This document shows, piece after piece, positions 1 through 5,946 of a stretch of DNA of 15,023 nucleotides; position 1 is the stretch's first letter, and each line of letters opens with the position of its first letter. The notes under the pieces were generated by a model, which worked only from the letters and a program-made list of their open reading frames with translations, did no database searches and had not been told where the DNA came from. Source of the stretch: Chloroflexota bacterium (GTDB taxonomy: Bacteria; Chloroflexota; Anaerolineae; Caldilineales; Caldilineaceae); contig JACQGT010000527.1 in NCBI GenBank assembly GCA_016199425.1, positions 1 through 15,023 of the forward strand, in the 5' to 3' direction. The position numbers and the translations under genes were made by a program.

Positions 1-69
1 CCTTAGCTCAGGGGATAGAGCAGCGGTCTTCTAAACCGCTGGCCGTAGGTTCGAATCCTACAGGGGGCG
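1..69 (+). tRNA. tRNA-Arg (anticodon TCT), 5' end cut by window edge
   Basis: Cloverleaf visible from acceptor position 5 onward. D stem 6-9/18-21, anticodon stem gcggt/accgc with loop CTTCTAA and anticodon TCT at 30-32, T arm 45-61, acceptor 3' strand 62-68 and discriminator G69. CCA is not encoded. The first 4 nt lie outside the window. This is the copy that can have an intact acceptor stem, so it is probably the functional host gene at the left boundary of the element. It is repeated at 13281-13353. Confidence 0.93.
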
Positions 70-74
70 CTCTG
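1..74 (+). repeat. Left copy of tRNA-derived direct repeat (candidate attL)
   Basis: Bases 1-74 are identical to 13285-13358. Visible identity on the right extends to 13283 and stops at G74/G13358. The repeat covers nearly the whole tRNA gene plus five downstream bases. Together with an integrase gene just inside, this is the standard arrangement of a tRNA-targeting integrative element. The exact crossover inside the repeat cannot be read from the sequence. Confidence 0.75.
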
Positions 75-93
75 GATACGAAGTGCAGTACCT

Positions 94-141
94 GCGCTCC
101 GTGTAACTACTACATCTAGTGGTTACACGGAGCGCTTTTTT
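94..141 (+). terminator. 19-bp hairpin plus T6, directly upstream of integrase start
   Basis: Arms 94-112 and 117-135 pair over 19 bp with a single G.T wobble (108/121) around the loop CATC, followed by six T. This is a textbook intrinsic terminator for the tRNA transcript. The T-run ends one base before ATG 142, so no Shine-Dalgarno can fit between hairpin and start codon. The apex contains CTACTACATCTAG (107-119), also found at 13270-13282 just before the right tRNA copy, so the palindrome may double as a recombinase site. Confidence 0.8.
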
Positions 142-1053
142 ATGCCTACCCTCACAAATGACCCGCTGTCACTGGCAATTTCTGACTTCCTCTTAGACCG
201 GCAAGCACGCAACCAGACCCCTTCGACGTTGCGCTGGTATCGGCGCTGCGTGGCTATGTGGCGTGACTACTTGCTGACCCAAAATGTCACCCAAATTGAA
301 GACGTGACCCCTGCCCACGTGCGGCGCTTCATTGTCCACTTGTCCGAACGTGGACACACACCGGGCGGCGTCGTGACCCTCTTTACCGGCGTCAAAGCCT
401 TCTTGCGCTGGTATGGGGAAGAATACACGCCTGCCAACTGGAATCCCCTGGCAAAAGTCAAAGCACCCAAACGGCCACAAGAACGGCTGGACCCTCTCTC
501 CCTCTCCCATTTTCAGGCAATGGTAGACGCCTGCCCGCGCCGTACCTTCAACGGCGACCGAGACCGGGCCTTGCTTATGCTCCTGCTGGATACGGGAATC
601 AGACACCAAGAATTGACAGACCTGGCCCTGGGCGATGTGGACGCCAACAGCGGGCAGGTGATAGTGAGGATGGGCAAGGGGCGCAAGGGGCGGGCCGTCT
701 TCATCGGCGCAAAGACCCGGCGTGCATTGTTGGCCTACTATCGCCACCGGGAAAGTCTGGACAATGACCTGGCCCTGTGGGTGAAGCGGGATGGGGAACG
801 GCTCACGAAAGCCGGAATCCGGCAAGTGGTGCGACGGGCGGCGTTGCGGGCCGGGGTGGATGAACCGGGGATGCACGAATTCAGGCGGGCTTTTGCAGTG
901 AACAGTCTGCGCAACGGGATGGACGTTGCCACCCTGCAAAGGCTCTTGGGCCATTCCAGTTTGGAAGTAGTGAACCGCTATCTGGCGCTGGTGGAAGATG
1001 ACCTGCGCACGGCCAGCGGCAAGTACGGCGTTGTGGACAATCTCAAAGGATGA
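142..1053 (+). CDS. Tyrosine recombinase / XerC-D-like integrase
   Basis: 303 aa. The N-terminal SAM-like core-binding domain (about 8-105) includes the typical TPSTLRWY segment. The C-terminal catalytic domain (about 117-285) carries R154 (GIRHQE), K179 (GKGRKG), H245 and R248 (HEFRR), H271 (GHSS) and Y280 (NRYL). The full catalytic set is present, so it should cut and religate DNA through a 3'-phosphotyrosine. Its place immediately inside the tRNA repeat makes it the natural integrase of the element. ATG 142 fits the family's N terminus, but a ribosome-binding site is missing because a terminator hairpin ends right before it. It may be leaderless, or expressed mainly when the upstream sequence changes, for example in an excised circle. 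Confidence 0.93.
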   Translation: MPTLTNDPLSLAISDFLLDRQARNQTPSTLRWYRRCVAMWRDYLLTQNVTQIEDVTPAHVRRFIVHLSERGHTPGGVVTLFTGVKAFLRWYGEEYTPANWNPLAKVKAPKRPQERLDPLSLSHFQAMVDACPRRTFNGDRDRALLMLLLDTGIRHQELTDLALGDVDANSGQVIVRMGKGRKGRAVFIGAKTRRALLAYYRHRESLDNDLALWVKRDGERLTKAGIRQVVRRAALRAGVDEPGMHEFRRAFAVNSLRNGMDVATLQRLLGHSSLEVVNRYLALVEDDLRTASGKYGVVDNLKG

Positions 1054-1065
1054 AAGGGGAAAACG

Positions 1066-1389
1066 ATGTGCGTCTATCTGCTTCACTTCAGCGAACCAAT
1101 CAGCCCAGACCACACAGCACAGCACTATCTGGGCAGCACCGAAGACCTGACCCGGCGTCTGGCAGAGCATCGGGCCGGGGCAGGTAGTCGGCTGTGCGAA
1201 GTGGCGAAAGAAAGGGGGATTGACTTTGTGCTGGTGCGCACGTGGCAGGGCGACCGGGGCAAGGAACGCCAGTTGAAGCGGCGTAAGAGTGGGCCGAAAC
1301 TCTGTCCACTCTGCAACGGCAACCACAGCGGGCAGCTCTCTTTGTTCTTTGACTTCAGCCTGGCAGACGTGGAAGGGCTGGAATTCTGA
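1066..1389 (+). CDS. GIY-YIG family endonuclease, small
   Basis: 107 aa, about the size of a single GIY-YIG domain. CVYLLHF near the N terminus takes the place of GIY, HYLGST (about 21-26) is the YIG element, RRLAEH carries the usual catalytic Arg, and a downstream KERQLKRR supplies the acidic residue. The C-terminal third has a CPLC pair. Family members nick or cut DNA and occur as homing, repair (UvrC, SLX1) or free-standing mobile-element nucleases. AAAGGGG sits about 8 nt before ATG 1066, only 12 bp after the integrase, so the two are likely cotranscribed. Substrate unknown. Confidence 0.8.
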   Translation: MCVYLLHFSEPISPDHTAQHYLGSTEDLTRRLAEHRAGAGSRLCEVAKERGIDFVLVRTWQGDRGKERQLKRRKSGPKLCPLCNGNHSGQLSLFFDFSLADVEGLEF

Positions 1390-1469
1390 CAGGGGTAGAA
1401 CTACGGCAATGGGCATTATCGGGGCGCTACGGGCGTCCTGTGCGTTCACAAACGAAAGGACGGCAAGCA

Positions 1470-2015
1470 ATGAACAGACGACAGACGACGGGCAAGGCAG
1501 AGATTGTACAGCGGCAAGAAGTGAGCGGGCCGGCCACGCGCTGGCTACCGGGAGACAACATTCAGTTTCCGATTGAACGGCTGGCCGGGGGCGATGTGGG
1601 GCAAGTGGGCGGCGGCGCGCTGGTCACGGTTGACCCGGCGCTCTACGCTGTGGGCGGCTCCGAGGAGTACGCCACACCGGTTAGCCGGGCAAAGGGGCAG
1701 GTAATACGACTGCTACCCTTCACGGCGGTTTGGCTGATTCTGGCCGGGGGCATTGTCTGGCTGCTGGGGATGACCTGGCCCTGGCTGCTGGTGATGTTTG
1801 CTGGGTTGACGGCCTTCACCTATCTCAAAATGAACCGGGATGAATTCGACCACAGCCGCAACGGGCTGGAGCGTCACCGGGTAGACACAGCCGCAGACCT
1901 GCGAGAAAAGGAACTCGACCAGACCCACGAACTGAAGAAGATGGCGCTCACAACCTATCTGCAAATCGCACGGGCGCAATATCTGGGGGTGAGTGATGAC
2001 AAACCTACTGAGTAA
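1470..2015 (+). CDS. Two-TM membrane protein, unknown function
   Basis: 181 aa from ATG 1470, preceded by GAAAGGA at a good distance. The first 80 or so residues are soluble and Gly/Pro-rich. Two hydrophobic stretches separated by a short MTWPW turn (about residues 86-125) predict a membrane hairpin. The C-terminal third is charged and probably helical, ending in an alanine/leucine-rich helix. I do not recognise the family. The first codons are built from an ACAGACGAC tandem motif also found at the start of the primase gene at 5947. The 3' end overlaps the next gene by 20 bp, suggesting coupling. A membrane-anchored accessory or virion-type role is possible but unproven. Confidence 0.65.
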   Translation: MNRRQTTGKAEIVQRQEVSGPATRWLPGDNIQFPIERLAGGDVGQVGGGALVTVDPALYAVGGSEEYATPVSRAKGQVIRLLPFTAVWLILAGGIVWLLGMTWPWLLVMFAGLTAFTYLKMNRDEFDHSRNGLERHRVDTAADLREKELDQTHELKKMALTTYLQIARAQYLGVSDDKPTE

Positions 2016-2460
2016 AGTCCTGAATGGCTACCGGGACGCTGACCTGGGCGCGCTGACAATTGAAGATTTGCAACGGGAGAACCTGGCGCTAAACGCCAAA
2101 CTTTCCCGGATGGCTGCTACCCTTGCCCAGAACCGGCTGGAAGTGGACAAGCTGCGGCGCTCTGTGCGACGGCAAAAGCCTACCTATTCCTGGCTGGCAG
2201 AACGGGCGGAACTGGACGCCAAAGGGCTGTACACGATGCAGTGTGCGGGCCTACAGCCGTCCAGACGGCAAGCCAAAGAGACGCTGGGCATGGGCGAACG
2301 GCGCTGGGGGTGGGCGCGGGCGCTGGCTATGCTGGCCGGGGTACACGACGGCGATTTGTTCACCGATGTTGACGCACGAACTATCATCACCCGGCTGGCA
2401 GAGGCGGCGGCGTATGCGGAGCTTCACCCGGAAACGTGGCGAACTTTTCGCAGTCGGTGA
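1996..2460 (+). CDS. Coiled-coil hypothetical protein
   Basis: 154 aa. ATG 1996 follows GGGGGTGAG; GTG 1993 is an alternative start. Residues about 20-62 show a leucine heptad pattern (IEDLQREN..LNAKLSRMAATLAQNRLEVDKLRR) and predict a coiled coil. The C-terminal half is rich in Trp, Arg and Ala and looks globular and helical, with a possible helix-turn-helix-like stretch (YTMQCAGLQPSRRQAKETLG). No family recognised. It overlaps the upstream membrane-protein gene by 20 bp, so the two are probably translated together and could interact. Confidence 0.6.
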   Translation: MTNLLSKVLNGYRDADLGALTIEDLQRENLALNAKLSRMAATLAQNRLEVDKLRRSVRRQKPTYSWLAERAELDAKGLYTMQCAGLQPSRRQAKETLGMGERRWGWARALAMLAGVHDGDLFTDVDARTIITRLAEAAAYAELHPETWRTFRSR

Positions 2461-2597
2461 CAGGTGGGCCGGGCGGAACGGTGAAGCCTGGGCCGGGCGG
2501 CGTCACAGGCAACGCTGGGCCGGGGGGAATGGCCTGGGCAGTACAGCCGAAAATGCACCGTACACGGGCGGGGGGTAGTCGGGGGGGTATGCGTTGA
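2436..2597 (+). CDS. Possible small Gly/Pro-rich ORF
   Basis: A 53-codon frame starting at GTG 2436 inside the end of the preceding gene and running to TGA 2597. The product has collagen-like spacing (GGPGGTVKPGPGGVTGNAGPGG) followed by a basic tail. The underlying DNA is a G-run-rich stretch (GGGCCGGGC repeated), which keeps several frames open, so this may be chance. No clear ribosome-binding site. The rest of the gap to 2665 holds no convincing gene. Confidence 0.22.
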   Translation: MANFSQSVTGGPGGTVKPGPGGVTGNAGPGGMAWAVQPKMHRTRAGGSRGGMR

Positions 2598-2664
2598 ACG
2601 GGGGTAGGGCTGGTGATGGGCCTATTGTGGGCCTATCTGGTACACACAGAAGGGAGTAGAAATT

Positions 2665-3105
2665 ATGGCCGCGCCGTGGTGGGACGCAATAGCGGGACCG
2701 CTGAATTTGATTGACCTGGTGGAAGGTTGGATACGTGGCACACTGGCCGGGGATATAGTGGGCCACCGGATAGCACTCCCTCACCCACAATCTGACTGGT
2801 GGGAAGAAAATCCGGGCGTGCAATTCTGGAATGCAGGCGATACAAAACGACTGTTGGAAAGCTATCACATCTACACATACGCGCACGGATTCAACGACAC
2901 CGAGATTTGGTTTCACGTTCTGACCCGTCAAGCGCGCTGGGCGGAATACCTGCTCTACCGGGCGGGCGTTCCTGTGATTATGGACACCGTAGACGGACGT
3001 AACGTGACCTGGGCCAACAACCCGGCGCACGGCGGGCAAATGCCGGCGCGCTGGGATGACCGCGAGACCCACAGCGCGCCCGACTGGGCAGAGAGAGAGG
3101 GATAA
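2665..3105 (+). CDS. Hypothetical protein, Trp-rich
   Basis: 146 aa from ATG 2665, with AGAAGGGAG upstream at slightly long spacing. Soluble, rich in Trp and His. It contains a central block TEIWFHVLTRQARWAEYLLYRAGVPV (split: TEIWFHVLTRQ then ARWAEYLLYRAGVPV) that reads like a conserved core, and an acidic C-terminal tail. No catalytic motif recognised. It opens a run of short, closely packed genes to 4198 that resembles an accessory or counter-defence cassette. Confidence 0.6.
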   Translation: MAAPWWDAIAGPLNLIDLVEGWIRGTLAGDIVGHRIALPHPQSDWWEENPGVQFWNAGDTKRLLESYHIYTYAHGFNDTEIWFHVLTRQARWAEYLLYRAGVPVIMDTVDGRNVTWANNPAHGGQMPARWDDRETHSAPDWAEREG

Positions 3106-3108
3106 GCG

Positions 3109-3351
3109 ATGAGAGTGCAATCACAAATCGTACTCAAAGGTGACTTGGAAGCACAATTGTTGGCGGTCCTGACCGTCAACGAGCGCATACCGTCCAGAGA
3201 CCGGGCCGATGAAGTCTATCGGGCAGGTTTTCGGGCGGCGCTGCTGGCCGTCGCTCAGGCAAACTCGCTGAACATTCCTAATTTGCGCAACGCTGAGGCC
3301 GATGCGGTGCGGTGCAATCGGACGGTAACTGTTTATGATGGGAGGCTTTGA
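3109..3351 (+). CDS. Small hypothetical protein (80 aa)
   Basis: 80 aa from ATG 3109, three bases after the preceding stop codon. The middle (SRDRADEVYRAGFRAALLAVAQANSL) is predicted helical and the N terminus has beta character (VQSQIVLKG). No known motif. The stop TGA overlaps the next start (TGATG), implying translational coupling. Confidence 0.5.
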   Translation: MRVQSQIVLKGDLEAQLLAVLTVNERIPSRDRADEVYRAGFRAALLAVAQANSLNIPNLRNAEADAVRCNRTVTVYDGRL

Positions 3352-3563
3352 TGGACACTGTACGCATTATCAGACTGGCGACCCCGCTACCCTGTGGGGC
3401 GGGCGGCTACACGTGCGGGCGGGACGTCTACGGCGCGTATGCCTACCCTGCTGCTGCGGCCGGTATCGCCGACCGCTACCCTGGGCATTGGGTAATTCTA
3501 CCAGTTTGTGAACGTTGCGCAACCGAGACGGCGCAACTGTACCAGGAAGGGCCGGAGCAATGA
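3351..3563 (+). CDS. Small putative zinc-binding protein (four Cys)
   Basis: 70 aa from ATG 3351, preceded by GGGAGG (3340-3345). Two cysteine pairs, PCGAGGYTCG near residue 15 and CERC near residue 53, could bind one zinc. They flank a Tyr/Ala-rich linker. I do not recognise a named family. It overlaps its neighbours at both ends (TGATG with the upstream stop, ATGA with the downstream start), so it is part of a compact operon with the DUF1874 gene. Confidence 0.5.
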   Translation: MDTVRIIRLATPLPCGAGGYTCGRDVYGAYAYPAAAAGIADRYPGHWVILPVCERCATETAQLYQEGPEQ

Positions 3564-3886
3564 CCCGCTATCTGCTCAACTCTGCTGTGATACCGGCGGG
3601 CGCTGCGGGCACTTGGCGCTATATGGTTGTTGACCCCTCGTTTGCCCGGCTCTGGCTGCTGGTGGGTCCGTTCGTCTCGCGCATCGGCTACCCGGAGAAT
3701 GCCCGGCTGCTCCAAGACCTGGCCGGCGTGCCTGTGGCTGTAGACCGCAGTGAGCACGCGATGAGACCCGGAGACCAGGCGCTGGTGATGCGCTTGCGCT
3801 ACCGGGTAGAGGGATTGAAGGGCGGCCTGAAGGTTGACCTGGCCGATTTTGAGTTTGGGATACTGGACTATCTAAGGAGCAACTAA
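3560..3886 (+). CDS. DUF1874 / STIV-B116-like protein, AcrIII-1 ring-nuclease family
   Basis: 108 aa from ATG 3560 (ATGA overlap with the preceding stop), the usual family length. Family pattern seen in order: N-terminal YLLNSAVI (residues 4-11), GPFVSRIGYPENARLLQDL (36-54), GVPVAVDR with R63, MRPGDQALVMRLRYRV (68-83), and FEFGIL near the C terminus. Known DUF1874 members (SIRV1 gp29, AcrIII-1; ICEBs1 YddF) are dimers. AcrIII-1 cleaves cyclic tetra-adenylate and so disables type III CRISPR signalling. The signature 'IGH' that supplies the catalytic His is 'IGY' here (Y44), so it may be slow, inactive (a cA4 sponge), or use another residue. Family assignment is by eye. Confidence 0.72.
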   Translation: MTRYLLNSAVIPAGAAGTWRYMVVDPSFARLWLLVGPFVSRIGYPENARLLQDLAGVPVAVDRSEHAMRPGDQALVMRLRYRVEGLKGGLKVDLADFEFGILDYLRSN

Positions 3887-3889
3887 GAG

Positions 3890-4198
3890 ATGAACGCACC
3901 AACAAAGTTTACACGCATTGTGGACGGGATCCGCTACAGCGTGAGCAAAGCAACGCTGATAGCGCATGACTGCTATTGGGACGGTCACAACTTCGAGCGA
4001 AGCGGGCGGAATACGTTTCTGTATCGCACCCCCCGCGGGCGCTACTTCACTGTGTCGCTGACCCAGTGGCAGGGTGAACAGGACCGGTTAGAGCCGGTGG
4101 ACGAAGACGAAGCCCGGCGTCTGTACGAAGGGCCGCTATCCGAGCACTCCGAGAGCTACGCAGACGCGTTCCCTGACGCTGTGGTGGAGGAAGCGTAA
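3890..4198 (+). CDS. Conserved hypothetical small protein, mobile-element type
   Basis: 102 aa from ATG 3890, three bases after the DUF1874 stop, with AAGGAG (3874-3879) upstream. It has the layout of an unnamed family I recall from phages and plasmids: short beta N terminus (RIVDGIRYSVSKATLIAHD), an aromatic centre (NTFLYRTPRGRYFTVSL), then 'RLEPVDEDEARRLYE' before an acidic tail. The protein is strongly acidic at the C terminus. Small acidic proteins beside anti-CRISPR-like genes are often counter-defence factors, but that is only context here. Confidence 0.55.
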   Translation: MNAPTKFTRIVDGIRYSVSKATLIAHDCYWDGHNFERSGRNTFLYRTPRGRYFTVSLTQWQGEQDRLEPVDEDEARRLYEGPLSEHSESYADAFPDAVVEEA

Positions 4199-4224
4199 GT
4201 ACCTTCTCTGTGGGGGAACATCTG

Positions 4225-4233
4225 TGCTACAAT
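4225..4233 (+). promoter_or_regulatory. Extended -10 promoter candidate for the LuxR-HTH gene
   Basis: TGCTACAAT (4225-4233) is a near-consensus extended -10. The -35 position (about 4205) is poor, which an extended -10 can tolerate. Transcription would start near 4240, just before the 4245-4289 hairpin. Confidence 0.4.
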
Positions 4234-4244
4234 CCCCTGACAAA

Positions 4245-4289
4245 GCAGACGCCCACCTAACCTTTTGCCGGGAACGGGTGGGCGTCTGC
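4245..4289 (+). promoter_or_regulatory. 13-bp perfect inverted repeat in 5' leader
   Basis: GCAGACGCCCACC (4245-4257) is exactly complementary to 4277-4289, with a 19-nt loop. It would be the very 5' end of the leader if the TGCTACAAT promoter is used, about 110 nt before the start codon at 4399. No T-run follows, so it is more likely an RNA stability or regulatory hairpin, or a protein-binding palindrome, than a terminator. The core AGACGCCCACC recurs at 5102-5112 and 13141-13151. Confidence 0.5.
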
Positions 4290-4398
4290 GGATGGGATGC
4301 GGGGCGGCGTGCGCCCGGCTTTGTCGTACCTGGGGGAAGTCTACACCCCAGACCGGCAAGGCGTCAAATCCCATTTGAGAGCACAGGAGGATGGGGAG

Positions 4399-5070
4399 AT
4401 GAAAAAGCAGGCGATAAGGGCACGCATTCTTGTCTTTGAAGGCTTTGGGCCGATAGACAAAAAGTATTCTGCGCTACTGGAATTCTGCCATTCGCACGGG
4501 CTGACTTTCTGTAGGCTAAGAGAAGCGAATGGCTTTTTGTTCCTGGCGCAAACTCCTGCGCAAATATTCTTGGCAGGGGAAGTAAGGCTGAGACCGAATG
4601 TCCCTCTGTATACGGCAAAGGTCTATGTACTGGGCAACGCAGAGGAAATGATTGCTGACCTGCGTCTCCTGTGGAACCCCGGGCATACTACCTATGATAC
4701 CCAAAAGTTGATTCCCGTAGTTGGGCCGGGGGGCGCGCTGGAAGCACTGATACGGGGGGAATTACAGGCAGAAGCAGACAATTACCCCGAGGGTGAAGCA
4801 GGTCCGAATTTTCCGGCTTCAGGTGGGAAAGACGAACTGCCCATCCCAGAGGGGGATGAACTTTTGACCCCAAGACAAAGAGAGATTGCCCACCTTTTGG
4901 CCGAAGGAATGAACTACGAAGGAATAGCCGGGCGGCTTGTCATTTCACCCCACACAGTCAAGAAACACGGGGACAACATTCAAGAGCGATGGGGCATTGG
5001 GGGTGGAGAGAAGGCGCTACAGATAGAGACCAAACGCAGAGGGTACGGAGAGAATACGCGCGTACTCTGA
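4399..5070 (+). CDS. LuxR-type HTH transcriptional regulator
   Basis: 223 aa. ATG 4399 is preferred because GGAGG (4386-4390) lies 8 nt upstream; the frame is open further upstream but has no better start. Residues 156-206 are a clear LuxR/GerE helix-turn-helix (LTPRQREIAHLLAEG, then ISPHTVKKHGDNI). The N-terminal 110 residues are unassigned, of mixed alpha/beta type, and lack the conserved Asp/Lys pattern of a receiver domain. A linker rich in Pro, Gly and Glu joins the two. It is separated from the gene cluster upstream by a leader with a hairpin. It probably controls element genes; the 3' end carries a palindrome that might be an operator. Confidence 0.8.
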   Translation: MKKQAIRARILVFEGFGPIDKKYSALLEFCHSHGLTFCRLREANGFLFLAQTPAQIFLAGEVRLRPNVPLYTAKVYVLGNAEEMIADLRLLWNPGHTTYDTQKLIPVVGPGGALEALIRGELQAEADNYPEGEAGPNFPASGGKDELPIPEGDELLTPRQREIAHLLAEGMNYEGIAGRLVISPHTVKKHGDNIQERWGIGGGEKALQIETKRRGYGENTRVL

Positions 5071-5101
5071 AGATACGCTCAGAGATACACTCTGAGCGTA
5101 T
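5049..5101. promoter_or_regulatory. Two adjacent palindromes at end of LuxR-HTH gene
   Basis: Palindrome 1, about 5049-5068, is centred on TACGCGCGTA. Palindrome 2, 5073-5101, has perfect 12-bp arms (ATACGCTCAGAG / CTCTGAGCGTAT) around 5 nt. Neither is followed by a T-run, so they look more like operators or a rho-independent stem lacking its U tract. They lie between a LuxR-HTH gene and an RHH gene, both DNA-binding. Confidence 0.45.
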
Positions 5102-5166
5102 AGACGCCCACCCCGCCCGCCGATAGGATGGAGCAAGTCATTTCCAGAGAGAAAGGAGCGTTGACA

Positions 5167-5379
5167 GTGAAGATGACACGAATCAGCATTCCGGTAAGTG
5201 TGGATGAAAGAGACGCCCTACTGATGAATGCAGAGAGGAATTTGAGACACCCGCGAGAACAGGCGCGCTATCTTCTGCGTCTGGCTCTGGGACTGACCGA
5301 CCCCAACAAACACGAATCCGCCACACCAGCTTTGACGGGCAGTGATGGCGGATTCGTGGAAGTCCGTCAACCGGCGTGA
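5167..5379 (+). CDS. Ribbon-helix-helix (Arc/CopG-like) protein
   Basis: 70 aa from GTG 5167, preceded by AAAGGAG (5152-5158) at 8 nt. TTG 5161 and ATG 5173 are alternatives, and an ATG at 5128 lacks a ribosome site. The N-terminal beta strand TRISIPVSV and following helices (DERDALLMNAERN, PREQARYLLRLALGL) match the RHH fold used by dimeric DNA-binding repressors. The tail is flexible. The last third of the gene contains a perfect 13-bp inverted repeat (5311-5358). Confidence 0.6.
   Translation: MKMTRISIPVSVDERDALLMNAERNLRHPREQARYLLRLALGLTDPNKHESATPALTGSDGGFVEVRQPA
5311..5358. repeat. 13-bp perfect inverted repeat within RHH gene
   Basis: CACGAATCCGCCA (5311-5323) and its exact complement at 5346-5358, separated by 22 bp, lie in the tail-coding part of the RHH gene. 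This could be an autoregulatory site or an mRNA hairpin. Confidence 0.5.
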
Positions 5380-5393
5380 CCCTGAAACCAAAA

Positions 5394-5418
5394 CCGCTAC
5401 TGTTTGCAGCAGTAGCGG
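5394..5418 (+). promoter_or_regulatory. 9-bp hairpin between RHH gene and next gene
   Basis: CCGCTACTG (5394-5402) pairs perfectly with 5410-5418 around 7 nt. It sits between the RHH stop and the next start, and no T-run follows. Possibly a processing or attenuating stem. Confidence 0.35.
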
Positions 5419-5459
5419 CGGCGAAAAAGGGACAGCACGATCAACGAAAGGCAACTGCG

Positions 5460-5852
5460 ATGATACCACAAAGCGGCGCAACGCGCCAACCCCAAAATAC
5501 CCCTATTTTTGTGCGTGGGCGTGAGCGTCCGGTTGGTTATGTGACGGGCGGCGTCTTTCGCAAGAGTGTACGGGCGTCTGTCCACTTCCTCACGCGCCCG
5601 CGGGCGATTGCCTTTGACCGTTCGACAATCGAAGATGCAGAGAACGCCGGGGCGCTGACTGTGGAAGTCACGGACAGTGAGACGGGGAACGTCTACGGCT
5701 GTGCGCTGGATACGATTTGGCGGCACAGCTTCGATGTGCACCGGGGCTACGGGAATCAAGTTGCCCTGGCGCTCCCCTACTGGCGGGTGAATAATCAGCC
5801 ACCCGCGCCGGTGTGGGAGAGCAATCAGGCAGTCAAGACGGCGCAACCGTGA
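5460..5852 (+). CDS. Hypothetical protein (130 aa)
   Basis: 130 aa from ATG 5460, with CGAAAGG upstream. A GTG at 5376 overlapping the RHH stop would add 28 residues. The protein is basic at the N terminus, then alternates short beta strands (GALTVEVTDSETGNVYGCAL) with aromatic segments. Family not recognised. The final codons are part of a 41-bp segment repeated 73 bp further on (5883-5923), so the 3' end was duplicated into the space before the primase gene. Confidence 0.5.
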   Translation: MIPQSGATRQPQNTPIFVRGRERPVGYVTGGVFRKSVRASVHFLTRPRAIAFDRSTIEDAENAGALTVEVTDSETGNVYGCALDTIWRHSFDVHRGYGNQVALALPYWRVNNQPPAPVWESNQAVKTAQP

Positions 5853-5923
5853 ATGATACAAATCGAATATAGGAAAAGTATAGGTGTGGGAGAGCAATCA
5901 GGCAGTCAAGACGGCGCAACCGT
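5810..5923. repeat. 41-bp perfect direct repeat, 73-bp period, AT-rich spacer
   Basis: Bases 5810-5850 and 5883-5923 are identical over 41 bp. The 32-bp spacer (5851-5882) is strikingly AT-rich compared with its surroundings. The first copy is the end of the 5460-5852 gene; the second lies 24 bp before the primase start. It could be a tandem duplication, a replication-initiator site with an unwinding region, or a remnant of slippage. Confidence 0.75.
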
Positions 5924-5946
5924 CTTTATTTGGAGAGGGGTAGGGG

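Noticed and set aside
193..1470. 425-codon minus-strand frame opposite the integrase
   Set aside because: Exactly antisense to a gene with all catalytic residues; no motif and no ribosome site. A shadow of GC-rich coding sequence.
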